From NCBI GenBank assembly GCA_963729815.1, contig CAVSPU010000008.1, positions 1 through 64,000 on the forward strand: 64,000 nt of DNA, written 5' to 3'. The position numbers were made by a program, and so were the translations under genes. This document shows positions 17,392-26,667 of this stretch, one piece after another; the first letter of the stretch is position 1, and each line of letters begins with the position of its first letter. The stretch is from DAHUXN01 sp963729815 (GTDB lineage: Bacteria; Acidobacteriota; Terriglobia; Acidiferrales; UBA7541). The notes below the pieces were generated by a model, which did not search any database, was not told the DNA's origin, and was given only the letters and a program-made list of their open reading frames with translations.

Positions 17392-18735
17392 TCAGAAAAT
17401 GAATCGCGCAAGCAAATACGCCGTATCGTTGTCACTCGCGTTCCGACCCGCGCCGTCGTAGTTTGTCGCCGCGCCATTGAAACGTGTGTATGCGGCGTAT
17501 TGGAAAGCCAGTTGTACATTCTGCGTCGGCCAAAACGAGAAGCTGGGAATAAACCCGGCGCTCCGCGGATCGCCATTGGCGTTGCCAGTCAGGGGAGCCT
17601 GTGGATACAACAGAGGATCAGGCGTGCCTTCGGTGTCGAACCAGCCGAGTGTGGCGGAAATTCGATTGCCGAAATGGTATTCGGCATTTGCCAGCGCAGT
17701 ATTCAAGTGCTGACTGGTCTGAAGCGGGTCGGTTGCGGCCAAGTCAGAGGTCTCATGGATAAATGTGCCTCGCAGAGAAAGCACGTCCTTCCTGAAGAGT
17801 GTTCGATCGACTTGAAAATCGACTGCCCAGTCGGTGTAGTCATCTTCGAGACCGGTGATCGCGCCAGGGCTCGATACCATATGCATTCCGTACGTGCCGA
17901 CCTCAAACTCGGTCTTCGCTGTGGATTGCTGCCATGCGACGCGCCAATAGGGCGCAACTCCTCGGATGTTATATGCGGAACCGGTTCCTGGATTTGGTTG
18001 GGGACCATTCACATGCTCGGAACGATAAATCGTTGCGTCCAGATAAAGATGATTGTCCCACATCGCGTAGCCGCCGAGTCCTGCGACGTCCTGCGCCAGG
18101 AGGCCGTCAACGATAGGAGCGGCCGTAGGAGTCAGTGCGGAATCGCTAGCGATCCACGGGAAGCCCCATGCCGGCGAATCGTTCCAGAGATCTTCCACCG
18201 ATGGGTTGTTATTGAGGGTCAGGCCGTACACGAGTTCCTTGCCGCTGAAATTCCTCTTGTCGGCGTAACGGATGTCGGTGTTATCGCTGGTGAAATGGTC
18301 ATCCTGGGTGTCGTAAGTCACTTGAACAAAACTGCCAATGTGCGTCGTCCACGCACCGGCCAGAAAGAGCGACATATCCTGAGGAAATTCGAAGCTGCTA
18401 TTCTGGGTTCCAGGCTGAGCTGTTTTCGTATCAGTAAGCGATGTTTCGAACATCACGGAAAGCGGCAGTGAGGACAGAAGGTCAAGCCCGGAATGCCGCT
18501 TGTTTGAGCTGTCCTTGACCGCTTTGGTGTCGTCAGCTCTATCGACATAACCGAGCAGCTTGAACCTTCGCCCTGCAGCGTTGAGTTCCGGAGGCGTGTA
18601 GTGGCAGCCACTGCACGGCAATCCGGTCTGGCGCGCATAGCTTGGAACGGCTTGCACGGGGCGCGGATTCACGGCAGCTAGAAGTGCTATAAACAAAGGA
18701 ACTGATGCAAGTAAAGAAATTAGCGCTTTTTTCAT
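17392..18735 (-). CDS. Outer-membrane monoheme cytochrome-porin fusion (Cyc2-like architecture)
   Basis: A 447-residue protein: signal peptide (about 1-29), one heme c site CSGCH at residues 41-45 in the context SYARQTGLPCSGCH...PELNAAGRRFKLLGY, then about 380 residues of alternating amphipathic strands. It ends in an aromatic residue (LARFIF), as outer-membrane beta-barrels do. A single N-terminal heme plugged into a porin is the layout of Cyc2, the outer-membrane iron oxidase. A broader family with the same N-terminal motif has unknown function, so iron oxidation is not proven. It is the first gene of the respiratory operon, 31 bases before the cupredoxin gene, with GGGAG upstream of the start. 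Confidence 0.78.
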   Translation of the reverse strand: MKKALISLLASVPLFIALLAAVNPRPVQAVPSYARQTGLPCSGCHYTPPELNAAGRRFKLLGYVDRADDTKAVKDSSNKRHSGLDLLSSLPLSVMFETSLTDTKTAQPGTQNSSFEFPQDMSLFLAGAWTTHIGSFVQVTYDTQDDHFTSDNTDIRYADKRNFSGKELVYGLTLNNNPSVEDLWNDSPAWGFPWIASDSALTPTAAPIVDGLLAQDVAGLGGYAMWDNHLYLDATIYRSEHVNGPQPNPGTGSAYNIRGVAPYWRVAWQQSTAKTEFEVGTYGMHMVSSPGAITGLEDDYTDWAVDFQVDRTLFRKDVLSLRGTFIHETSDLAATDPLQTSQHLNTALANAEYHFGNRISATLGWFDTEGTPDPLLYPQAPLTGNANGDPRSAGFIPSFSFWPTQNVQLAFQYAAYTRFNGAATNYDGAGRNASDNDTAYLLARFIF

Positions 18736-19168
18736 AGCACTCTCCCTAGATTATTCACTTTGCGTTGCTTTGTTCCCTGTGGCGCACCCCAGAATGGCAA
18801 TCTTTCGTCTCCAGTCTCCTACCTCTCGGGGCCTTGACCGAAGGAGCAAAAACCATGCCAAATACTCAACCGCGGGTCGTTTTGCCAAAATCTCCAACAA
18901 ACTGTGCTGAATGCAGGCAAATCTCTCCCGCCGCACTTCATTCCGCGACCAATAGTTCACGCTTATTCGCACATTCGTTCAGTGACGTAGGTCACAGGCC
19001 AGTGTGACGGCCGCACTGTGCTTGATGGACGCTCTGAATTGCAATCCTAGAACTGCATGGCAGAATGTACCGTACGAACCCGGCTCGCGGGCGGATTTCT
19101 CCGAGCCAACCGAGTGCTATATTCGGAAGCTTTCTGTGTGGCCAATCCGTGTGAAACCAGCCGAGAGT
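18736..19168. other. Intergenic region carrying the respiratory-operon promoter region
   Basis: About 430 bases with no gene I can support. The left end must hold the promoter of the cytochrome-porin operon (reading leftward). Its ribosome-binding site GGGAG is seen just upstream of 18735. A CRP/FNR-type palindrome lies at 18981-18996 and is listed separately. Confidence 0.5.
18981..18996. promoter_or_regulatory. CRP/FNR-type palindrome upstream of respiratory operon
   Basis: The sequence AGTGA-CGTAGG-TCACA matches the TGTGA-N6-TCACA consensus of CRP-family regulators at 9 of 10 arm positions; its core GTGAC-N4-GTCAC is a perfect inverted repeat. It lies about 250 bases upstream of the cytochrome-porin start, rather far for a class I/II site, so its use is uncertain. 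A redox or oxygen regulator of this family would be sensible for a respiratory operon. Confidence 0.4.
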
Positions 19169-22100
19169 TCAAGGTGTCTTGGCGATGATGTTGGAGATAT
19201 TTTTCCCCCGGACCATGGAGTTGAAAGCAGCGAGGTCCTTGGCGATTAGCTGCTCAAGCTCGTCGTGATACTGGACAACCTGTGGCTTGAGTTCATCATG
19301 CACGGCCACCTGCTGCGTGGTCGGCGGAAAATCGGAAGTGCTCACTTCGCGCGCCAGATAATCGAGCTTATCCACCAACATCGACTCCCAGCGCACGTCG
19401 TCCTGTCCTCTTCCGGTGGCCTTTAATTGCAACAAATGCCCCTCGAGGGCGATGAACTTGTTGCTCAAATCATCGGCAGCTGTGCGAATTGATTTGGAGT
19501 TCTGGTCATCACCGAGCTGGGATTCGAGATTCAGTAGCTGGATGCGAACGGATTCGATTTGATTAACGTCATCCGCCGCCTTGTTCAACTCGTCCTCGAG
19601 CGCCATCATTAGCTTGGTCTGAGATTGAATATCCGCCACAGTGCCGGCGGAGTGTGGATCTTTCAGGACCGTGAGTTTCTGACTGTAGTCGTGGCCGGCG
19701 ACCGCTAGCTTGATTGTGTAGGTTCCCGGCGGCGCGAGTAGCGAAATCGGCCCGACGGCAGGCGCGGGACGCCAGCCCTCGGGGCCGACAGTTACTTCCG
19801 GGGCGTAGAGAGGACTGGTTCGCAGCCGGATCTGTTTTGTGGGTTCGAATCGCAAGTCCCACCAGATGCGATTGACCCCAGCCTCTTTCTTGCCGTCGAG
19901 CGTACGGACGGTTTTGCCACTCGCATCCTGGATCACGATCTTGACGTCGTCTTTCGCCGCTGTTTTCAAATAATAATTGATCACAGCGCCGTACGGCGGA
20001 TTGTGCCCGGTCGTCGGATCATAAGACACTGCCGCGGGTTCAGAGACGTTGCGGAAGCGGTAAGCATCTCGCGGCGCGAAAAGATGCGCGTCGGATGCCT
20101 GTACTTCAGGAGTCATCTGCTCCAGAGGAGTCAAATCATCCAGGATCCAAAAGCCACGCCCATACGTTGCGAGCGCGAGATCGTGGAATCGCTCTTGCAC
20201 CGCAATCCAATAAACGGGCGCGTGCGGCAGACCCGATTGCAAGGGCTGCCAGTTGTCGCCATCGTCGAAAGAGACATAGAGCGCGTTCTCCGTGCCGAGG
20301 TAGAGCAATCCCGGACGCACAGGATCTTCGCGGACGCAGTGGGCATAGCTCAGCATGCTGTGCGGAATGCCATTGGTGATTTGCGTCCACGTCTTGCCGT
20401 AGTCGCTTGTCTTATAGACGAACGGATCGCGATTGTTCACTTGATGAAAATCCACAGTGATGTAAGCCTTGCCGGCTTCATAGCGCGAGGGCTCGATGTT
20501 GCTCACCGTTCCCCATTCCGGGAGATTGGGGATATTGGCTGTGACGTTGGTCCAATGCTTTCCGCCGTCGCGCGTGATTTGCACCAGGCCGTCATTTGTG
20601 CCAGCCCAGATGACGCCCGCATCCTTCGGCGACTCGGCAATGGAAAAGACTACGCCTGCGTATTCAACGCCGATATTATCGGGAGTAAGACCGCCGGAAA
20701 TTCCCATCTTGCTCTTATCGTTTCGCGTGAGATCGGGACTGATGACCTGCCAGCTATTGCCGCCATCGGTTGTCATGTGGACGTACTGGCTTCCGACATA
20801 GACTTTGCTGTGATCATGGGGCGAGATGGTGATGGGAAATTCCCAATTGAACCGATATTTCACATCGGCAGCGGGCGCTCCAATTGTGGTCTCAGGCCAG
20901 ACTTCGACCTGTCGCGCTTGTTTTGTGCGCAAATCGTCGACGATCACCGTGCCGCCGACACTGCCTGAACCTGTTCCACTGTTCCAGACGATGTTGTTGT
21001 CCACAGGGTCCACGGTTGCAAAGCCGCTCTCTCCGCCGTCGATGCCTTCCCACACGCTTCGCGAAATGGGACCGGGACCGCGGCCTCCAAAGAATCCAAA
21101 TTGCTGGCTATTGCTCGGGCCGCGGTAGGAGCCACCGTCCTGCTTGTTGCCGTACACGTTGTAGGGAATCTGATCGTCCACCGTGACGTGGTAGATCTGC
21201 GCGATGGGAAGCTGGATGTGATCCCACGTCCGGCCGTGGTTGATGGAGATGCTCACGCCGCTGTCGTTTACAACCGCCATGCGGTCGGCATTCGTCGGAT
21301 CGATCCACATTTCGTGGTTGTCGCCTCCGGGACTCGAGGGCATATCCGTGAGAGTCTTGCCGCCGTCCAGGGTTCTCGAAAATGCGGCCGAGAAAAAGTA
21401 GACTTCGTTTTCGTTGTCGGGCGAGATTTCTTCGCGCGTGTAGTAATGGGTGCGGCCCCGGATTTGCCGGTCGTAACTCACCACTTGCCAGTTCTCGCCG
21501 CCGTCTTCCGATCTCCAGAGTTGCCCTCGCTGGGTCGGCTTTCCGTCCATGGGGACGCCGTCGCCCGTTTCGATCATCGCGTAGACGCGGTTCGAATCGC
21601 CCTGCGCCACGCGCACGGCAATTCTCCCGAGAGGCGAATCCGGCAGTCCATGTCCCTCAAGACGCTTCCACGTGACGCCGCTATCGGTGGATTTGTACAA
21701 GCCGCTTCCCGGGCCGCCGCTCGTCCGGCCCCACGTGTGAATCTCCAGTTGCCACATGCCTGCAAATAAGACGTGCGAATTGTTCGGATCCATGGTGAGA
21801 TCCGAGCAGCCCGTGTTCTCATCCACGAAAAGGGTTTTCTCCCATGTTTTTCCGCCATCCGTCGTTCGAAATACGCCACGCTCCGGCTGCGGGCCGTACG
21901 AAGTGCCGAGCGAGCATGCGAGAACAATGTCCGGATTGCGCGGATCAATCAGGACGTTCGCGATGCGTCCAGTATTTTCAAGACCCATGTGCGTCCAGGT
22001 CTTGCCCGCGTCCGTGGATTTATAGATTCCGTCGCCAATCGAAATATGGCTGCGAATATAAGGTTCGCCCGTCCCGGCCCAGACGATATTCGGATCGCTG

Positions 22101-22408
22101 GTGGCTACAGCTATCGCACCAACCGAGGAAACATCCTGCGAATCGAAGATTGGATCCCAGTGGATCCCGCCATCGGTGGATTTGAATATTCCGCCGGACG
22201 CCGCGCCGACGTAGTAGACATCCGGATTCCCGGGCACACCTGCAACGGCGATTGCGCGGTTGCCCACAGGCCCAATATAGCGAAACTGCATTTGGCTGAA
22301 GACGCCACGATCGCGCCGTGGCCTCGCTTCCTGTGCAAACAGCAAAGTCGCGCCACAGAGCGACACAATGGCCACAATTAAAGTAAGCAGGTGAATGCGC
22401 TTTGACAT
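19169..22408 (-). CDS. Secreted Asp-box (BNR/sortilin-like) repeat protein
   Basis: A 1079-residue protein from the ATG at 22408, chosen because it gives a clean signal peptide (MSKRIHLLTLIV...LFAQ); an upstream ATG would add 12 residues. At least ten Asp-box motifs occur (STDGGIHW, STDAGKTW, TTDGGKTW, STDSGVTW, SEDGGENW, TTDGGNSW, TRDGGKHW and others), marking one or two beta-propellers as in GH74 xyloglucanases and the Vps10/sortilin group. The C-terminal ~300 residues contain a beta domain (APPGTYTIKLAVAG) and a helical end. Acidobacteriota have many such proteins annotated as glycosyl hydrolases without proof. No catalytic Asp pair can be assigned here. Confidence 0.75.
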   Translation of the reverse strand: MSKRIHLLTLIVAIVSLCGATLLFAQEARPRRDRGVFSQMQFRYIGPVGNRAIAVAGVPGNPDVYYVGAASGGIFKSTDGGIHWDPIFDSQDVSSVGAIAVATSDPNIVWAGTGEPYIRSHISIGDGIYKSTDAGKTWTHMGLENTGRIANVLIDPRNPDIVLACSLGTSYGPQPERGVFRTTDGGKTWEKTLFVDENTGCSDLTMDPNNSHVLFAGMWQLEIHTWGRTSGGPGSGLYKSTDSGVTWKRLEGHGLPDSPLGRIAVRVAQGDSNRVYAMIETGDGVPMDGKPTQRGQLWRSEDGGENWQVVSYDRQIRGRTHYYTREEISPDNENEVYFFSAAFSRTLDGGKTLTDMPSSPGGDNHEMWIDPTNADRMAVVNDSGVSISINHGRTWDHIQLPIAQIYHVTVDDQIPYNVYGNKQDGGSYRGPSNSQQFGFFGGRGPGPISRSVWEGIDGGESGFATVDPVDNNIVWNSGTGSGSVGGTVIVDDLRTKQARQVEVWPETTIGAPAADVKYRFNWEFPITISPHDHSKVYVGSQYVHMTTDGGNSWQVISPDLTRNDKSKMGISGGLTPDNIGVEYAGVVFSIAESPKDAGVIWAGTNDGLVQITRDGGKHWTNVTANIPNLPEWGTVSNIEPSRYEAGKAYITVDFHQVNNRDPFVYKTSDYGKTWTQITNGIPHSMLSYAHCVREDPVRPGLLYLGTENALYVSFDDGDNWQPLQSGLPHAPVYWIAVQERFHDLALATYGRGFWILDDLTPLEQMTPEVQASDAHLFAPRDAYRFRNVSEPAAVSYDPTTGHNPPYGAVINYYLKTAAKDDVKIVIQDASGKTVRTLDGKKEAGVNRIWWDLRFEPTKQIRLRTSPLYAPEVTVGPEGWRPAPAVGPISLLAPPGTYTIKLAVAGHDYSQKLTVLKDPHSAGTVADIQSQTKLMMALEDELNKAADDVNQIESVRIQLLNLESQLGDDQNSKSIRTAADDLSNKFIALEGHLLQLKATGRGQDDVRWESMLVDKLDYLAREVSTSDFPPTTQQVAVHDELKPQVVQYHDELEQLIAKDLAAFNSMVRGKNISNIIAKTP

Positions 22409-22535
22409 GACGTTTCGTCCTTGAATCAGATTGGCAACCGGCAACCGCGCGGATGATACTGCCGGACTGATAATGCGTCAACTTCGGGGAGTGTTTCGAC
22501 CGGGATGTTGCAGGTTCGGTTTCTTTCGCGAAGAT

Positions 22536-23585
22536 CTATTGAATCGCGATGAAATCATCGCCGAAGGGATAACGCGTGACGCTTTCGCGCTCAGCGCGCA
22601 CGTCGTCACCGCGCAATTCTCGCAGCGCGTACATCACGAACTCGGCGGTGACTTTCTTGCGCCAGCTCATGTCGAAATCCGTGTTGTCGAGCGGTTTGGC
22701 GATTCGCGCGGCAAAAGCAGAGGCTTGGGCAATCGTTTCGTTATTCAAGGGATGGCCCACGAGAGATTTCGCCGCTTCGGCGGCAATTAGCGGTCGGCAA
22801 GCCGCAGAGCCAATGACAATGCGGGCATCTTCGACTACGCCGCTGCGCGAGAGGCGAACCGCCGCGGCAACGGACAGCACAGGAAAATCGAACGAACCGC
22901 GGCGCCGCAGCTTCCAATACGTGCTCTTCCAGCCGTGAAGCGAATCCAACAGCACTTCGGCGAGAATTTCATCCGGCCGCCGCTTGATGTAGTTCATGCC
23001 GTCGTTGTTATAAAAATCGGCCAGCGAGACTTCGCGCTCCTCGGAGCGTGAAACGAGGCGGACGCGCGCGCCGAGAGCGATCAGCGCGGGCGCCGTGTCG
23101 GTGGAAGAAACTGCCATGCACTTCGAGCTGCCCGGCGCCACCCAGCACGTGTCTCCGTCTTTCTTCAGGCAGAAATTGATCGCCTTGCGCCACTCGTAGC
23201 TTTGGTCATAGTAGTTGCAGCGTGTGTCGAGGCAGAGATTTCCCCCGAGCGTGGCCATATTGCGGATCTGCGGAGTGGCTACTTGGGCAGCGGCTTGTGC
23301 AAGCGCCGTCAGGCCGTTGCGAAAACGGGGATCAGCTGCGATGGCGGCGAGCGTCAGGCAGGCACCCAATCGCGACGCCGAGGGGGCCAATTGAATCTGG
23401 CTCAAGCCCTCCACATGGCGAAGGCTCATGAGCGTTCGCGGGACCTGTTGCCGGCGCTTCATGTTGGGCAGAAGATCGGTGCCGCCAGCAAGCGGCATGG
23501 CATTGCCGCCTTCGCCATCGAGAATGGACGCTGCTTCAGCGAGCGTGCGTGGCGCGCGGAAGCTGAAAAGCGGCAAACGCATCAT
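22536..23585 (-). CDS. hcrB: 4-hydroxybenzoyl-CoA reductase, beta (FAD, [4Fe-4S]) subunit
   Basis: A 349-residue FAD-binding subunit of the xanthine-oxidase family. The FAD motifs PLAGGTDLLP (~31) and ATLGGNLC (~111) are present. A loop not found in ordinary family members carries Cys123, Cys139, Cys147 and Cys156; this spacing agrees, as I recall it, with the [4Fe-4S] ligands of Thauera HcrB. That extra cluster is the hallmark of 4-hydroxybenzoyl-CoA reductase and lets electrons run from a low-potential donor to the Mo site. The start overlaps the stop of hcrA by 4 bases. It is the last gene of the leftward supercluster. Confidence 0.88.
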   Translation of the reverse strand: MMRLPLFSFRAPRTLAEAASILDGEGGNAMPLAGGTDLLPNMKRRQQVPRTLMSLRHVEGLSQIQLAPSASRLGACLTLAAIAADPRFRNGLTALAQAAAQVATPQIRNMATLGGNLCLDTRCNYYDQSYEWRKAINFCLKKDGDTCWVAPGSSKCMAVSSTDTAPALIALGARVRLVSRSEEREVSLADFYNNDGMNYIKRRPDEILAEVLLDSLHGWKSTYWKLRRRGSFDFPVLSVAAAVRLSRSGVVEDARIVIGSAACRPLIAAEAAKSLVGHPLNNETIAQASAFAARIAKPLDNTDFDMSWRKKVTAEFVMYALRELRGDDVRAERESVTRYPFGDDFIAIQ

Positions 23586-26098
23586 GAGCTGAGCACCTTC
23601 TCTTTTTTGGACGGTGATTTCCCGTGACGCGGCGCGTCATTCACGGCGTTTCCGTCGCCGCCCTCCCATGGCGGAGGAACGCGAAGAGCTTCCGGCCAAT
23701 CGACATGCGGAAAGTGGGTTGGTCCAAAACGCGGGAGACGCCCGGCCCTCTTTTCCACCAGCGCTTTCATTATTTTTTCCGGAGTGATGGGAACTTCATC
23801 AATTCTCACGCCCACGGCATCGTAAACGGCGTTGGCGATGGCCGGCATGATCGGCAGAAGCGGGCCCTGGCCGACTTCCTTTGCGCCGAAAGGACCACGA
23901 GGATCGGGCTCCCCGATCAGCTCGGTGATGACGTTGGGCATGTCGAGCGACGTGGGACTTTTGTACTCGAGGATCGAAGGGAATTTGTGGACGAGCGCAT
24001 GCGATAGTTTTTTCGGGAGGCGGCGAAATTCCTGCTCCTCCATGAGCGCCTCGCCGAGCCCCATGTATACGCTGCCTTCGACCTGGCCGCGGACAAGCGT
24101 GGGGTTCAGTGCACGGCCAATGTCGTGCGCGATCCATATCGTGGGAACTGTGAGCCAGCCGGTCACCGGGTTCACGACGACTTCGGCGACTGCGGCGGAG
24201 TATGAATACGTTGGAGATGGCCCGACGCCGCCTCCTTTATAGAGCGCGGGAGATTTCGGCGGCGTGTACGAGCCGACTGTGCCGATCGTGCCGAAACGTG
24301 CCTCGGCCAGGCAAACGGCTTCTTGAAACGCGACGTGTTTTTCAGGCGCGGCGGAATCGAAAACGCGCTTATCGGCGAAGCGCAGGCGCTCCTTCGGTAC
24401 GGCCAAACGTTCGGCGACGGCTTCAGCGAGCAAATCCTTGGCGCGGTCCGCCGCTTGCACGGCGGCGTTGCCGGCCATGAGCGTGACGCGACTCGAATAC
24501 GAACCAAGATCGACGGGACCAAGATCCGTATCGCCGGTATAAACGCGAATATCGAATGTTTCGAGGCCGAGAATCTCGGCAACAATGGCGGCGAGAACAT
24601 CGTCCGAGCCCTGGCCGATTTCGCTCGAGCCGCAAAAAATCGTCACGCCGCCGCCGCGGTCGAGTTTCAGCTGAACTCCTGAGTGCGGCATTTTGTTCCA
24701 GTAAATTGGGAGTCCGGCACCCGTGAGATACGCCGAACAGGCGAGCCCCACGCCGCGGCCCTCGGGCAGTTTGCGGAATTTTTCATTCCAGTCGGAGAGC
24801 TTGACCACACGGCGAATACATTCGGCCAAATTAACAGTTCCGAGGCGAAGAAAATTTGCTGTAACGGTATTGGAAGACTCGACGATGCGCAGGCGCAGCT
24901 CAGCAGGGTCGATGGCTAATTTTTCGGCGATTTTGTCGAGCTGGACTTCCTGGCCGAAGCGGGGCTGCACGGTGCCGTGGCCACGTTTGGGTCCGCAGGG
25001 CGGCTTATTGGTGAAGGTGCGGCAGCCCTGAAAGCGATAGCGCGGAATGTGATACGTCGTGGTCTGCAGCGCGCCGGTGTAAAACGTGCTGGCAACGCCG
25101 TAGGAACCGTACGCGCCACCGTCGATCAGCGTCTGGAGATGCATTCCGGTGATCGTGCCGTCTTTTTTGACGCCAGTCTTGAATTTCATCAGCACGGGAT
25201 GGCGGCCGCGGTGGCAATAAAAAACTTCTTCGCGCGTCAAACAAATTTTCACGGGCCGATCGAGCAGCAGCGCGGCTTTGGCGACGACGATCTCATGCTG
25301 GAAAGGATCGCTCTTGCCGCCGAAGCCTCCGCCATTGGGCGTGGCGATCACGCGAATGTGGGCCGCCGGCATTTCGAGCACCTTGGCGAGAGCTCGGTGA
25401 AGGTAATGCGGAGTCTGCGTGCTGGACCAGATGGTCAGCTTCCCTTCGGGGTCCTTGATGGCGACCGCGGCGTGCTGTTCGATGGGAAGATGAGTGTTTC
25501 CCTGATAGAAAAAAACATCTTCGAAGATTTCGTCGGCCTCCGCGAAGCCTTGTTCCACGTCGCCAAACGCGAGCGACACGCGTTTGTGAATGTTGCCTTC
25601 GTCGCCGTAATCGTGAATACGCGGTTCCGGAGTCGAGAGAGCCTCTTCCGGGTCTGAGATTGTCGGCAGAAGTTCGTACTCGACGTCAATCAAATCCAAG
25701 GCCTCGAAGGCGGTCAATTCCTCGCGCGCGATGACCGCGGCAACAGGATCGCCAACGTGGCGCACATGATCGACGCAAAGCGCCTGCTCGTCCTGGCTGA
25801 TTGGCAGAATCCCATATTCGATGGGAACGTCTTTGCCGGTGAGAACCAGATAAACGCCTGGATGAGCCAGCGCGCGTGACGTATCGATTTTTCGAATGCG
25901 CGCGTGCGGATGCGGAGAGCGCAGCAACTTGCAGTAGGCCATGCGCGGAAGCGCGATGTCGTCGGCGTAGCGAGTTTGGCCAGTCACTTTCGCACGTGCG
26001 TCCACGCGGCGGCGAGGAACGCCGATGACGCGCAATTCCTCGCCGTTCGCGTCTCGATTTTTCACTGGAGGCTTTGGTGAACCTTCCCGGTCCGGCAT
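23582..26098 (-). CDS. hcrA: 4-hydroxybenzoyl-CoA reductase, alpha (molybdopterin) subunit
   Basis: An 838-residue large subunit of the xanthine-oxidase family, which removes the phenolic hydroxyl of 4-hydroxybenzoyl-CoA reductively to give benzoyl-CoA. The start at 26098 (MPDREGSPKPP) is chosen; a longer open frame upstream only overlaps hcrC. Motifs: RYADDIALPRMAYCKLLRSPHPHARI near the N-terminus, TPNGGGFGGKSDPFQHE (Mo-cofactor loop), SSEIGQGSDDVLAAIVAE, and the catalytic-type Glu in GAKEVGQGPLLPIMPAIANA. A tail of about 45 residues after the usual end is rich in Pro and Lys. Subunit order C-A-B differs from Thauera but all three are contiguous. Confidence 0.87.
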   Translation of the reverse strand: MPDREGSPKPPVKNRDANGEELRVIGVPRRRVDARAKVTGQTRYADDIALPRMAYCKLLRSPHPHARIRKIDTSRALAHPGVYLVLTGKDVPIEYGILPISQDEQALCVDHVRHVGDPVAAVIAREELTAFEALDLIDVEYELLPTISDPEEALSTPEPRIHDYGDEGNIHKRVSLAFGDVEQGFAEADEIFEDVFFYQGNTHLPIEQHAAVAIKDPEGKLTIWSSTQTPHYLHRALAKVLEMPAAHIRVIATPNGGGFGGKSDPFQHEIVVAKAALLLDRPVKICLTREEVFYCHRGRHPVLMKFKTGVKKDGTITGMHLQTLIDGGAYGSYGVASTFYTGALQTTTYHIPRYRFQGCRTFTNKPPCGPKRGHGTVQPRFGQEVQLDKIAEKLAIDPAELRLRIVESSNTVTANFLRLGTVNLAECIRRVVKLSDWNEKFRKLPEGRGVGLACSAYLTGAGLPIYWNKMPHSGVQLKLDRGGGVTIFCGSSEIGQGSDDVLAAIVAEILGLETFDIRVYTGDTDLGPVDLGSYSSRVTLMAGNAAVQAADRAKDLLAEAVAERLAVPKERLRFADKRVFDSAAPEKHVAFQEAVCLAEARFGTIGTVGSYTPPKSPALYKGGGVGPSPTYSYSAAVAEVVVNPVTGWLTVPTIWIAHDIGRALNPTLVRGQVEGSVYMGLGEALMEEQEFRRLPKKLSHALVHKFPSILEYKSPTSLDMPNVITELIGEPDPRGPFGAKEVGQGPLLPIMPAIANAVYDAVGVRIDEVPITPEKIMKALVEKRAGRLPRFGPTHFPHVDWPEALRVPPPWEGGDGNAVNDAPRHGKSPSKKEKVLSS

Positions 26099-26142
26099 GT
26101 GCTCCGCTCTCCGAAAAACTTCGCGGCATTCGGCCGCTTGAG

Positions 26143-26664
26143 TTACGCCTGCGCTGCCGTTTTTTTCTGTTCGGCGATCCTCATCATGGCCGCTTCGACA
26201 GCCTCGAAAATCTGTAGATAGCCTGTGCACCGGCAAAGATTGCCCGAAAGCGCTTCGCGGATTTGATCGCGCGTGGGACTCGGATTCTGATCGAGCAGGG
26301 CCTTCGCGGTTACAAGAATTGCGGGAGTGCAATAGCCGCATTGCGCCGCGCCGAGATCGGCAAAGGCATCCTGCAACGGATGAAGTGTTCCATCGGTTCT
26401 GAGGCCTTCGACCGTCAGCACGTTTCTTCCATCGCATTCGAGGGCCAATTGCAGGCAGGAAAGCACGGGCTTGCCATCCAGAAGAACGGCGCAGGCACCG
26501 CACTCGCCCAGTTCGCAGCCATGCTTTGTGCCGGTATGCCCCAAATCCTCGCGAAGAAGTTCGAGCAGAGTTTTGTATGGCGCAAAAGAGACGTCGAGCG
26601 CCTCGGCGTTGAGCGTCATACGAATGTGCGCCGTTTTCTGCGATTCGATTGGCATCGTGGCCAC
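26143..26664 (-). CDS. hcrC: 4-hydroxybenzoyl-CoA reductase, gamma ([2Fe-2S]) subunit
   Basis: A 173-residue two-domain iron-sulfur subunit. The plant-type [2Fe-2S] ligands are in CELGECGACAVLLDG plus the Cys of VLSC; the second, helical-domain cluster is in QCGYCTPA and GNLCRCTGY. These are the standard small-subunit motifs of the xanthine-oxidase family; the Hcr assignment comes from the adjacent beta subunit with the extra [4Fe-4S] loop. It starts 3 bases after the TetR gene ends, so it is co-transcribed with that regulator. A start three codons downstream (26655) is equally possible. Confidence 0.85.
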   Translation of the reverse strand: MATMPIESQKTAHIRMTLNAEALDVSFAPYKTLLELLREDLGHTGTKHGCELGECGACAVLLDGKPVLSCLQLALECDGRNVLTVEGLRTDGTLHPLQDAFADLGAAQCGYCTPAILVTAKALLDQNPSPTRDQIREALSGNLCRCTGYLQIFEAVEAAMMRIAEQKKTAAQA

Positions 26665-26667
26665 AGA

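Noticed and set aside
17248..18471. A 407-residue open frame antisense to the cytochrome-porin gene
   Set aside because: Shadow of a GC-rich gene; composition is rich in Arg, Cys and Val without any family pattern.
20003..20968. A 321-residue open frame antisense to the Asp-box protein
   Set aside because: No recognisable domain, and the other strand has regular Asp-box repeats.
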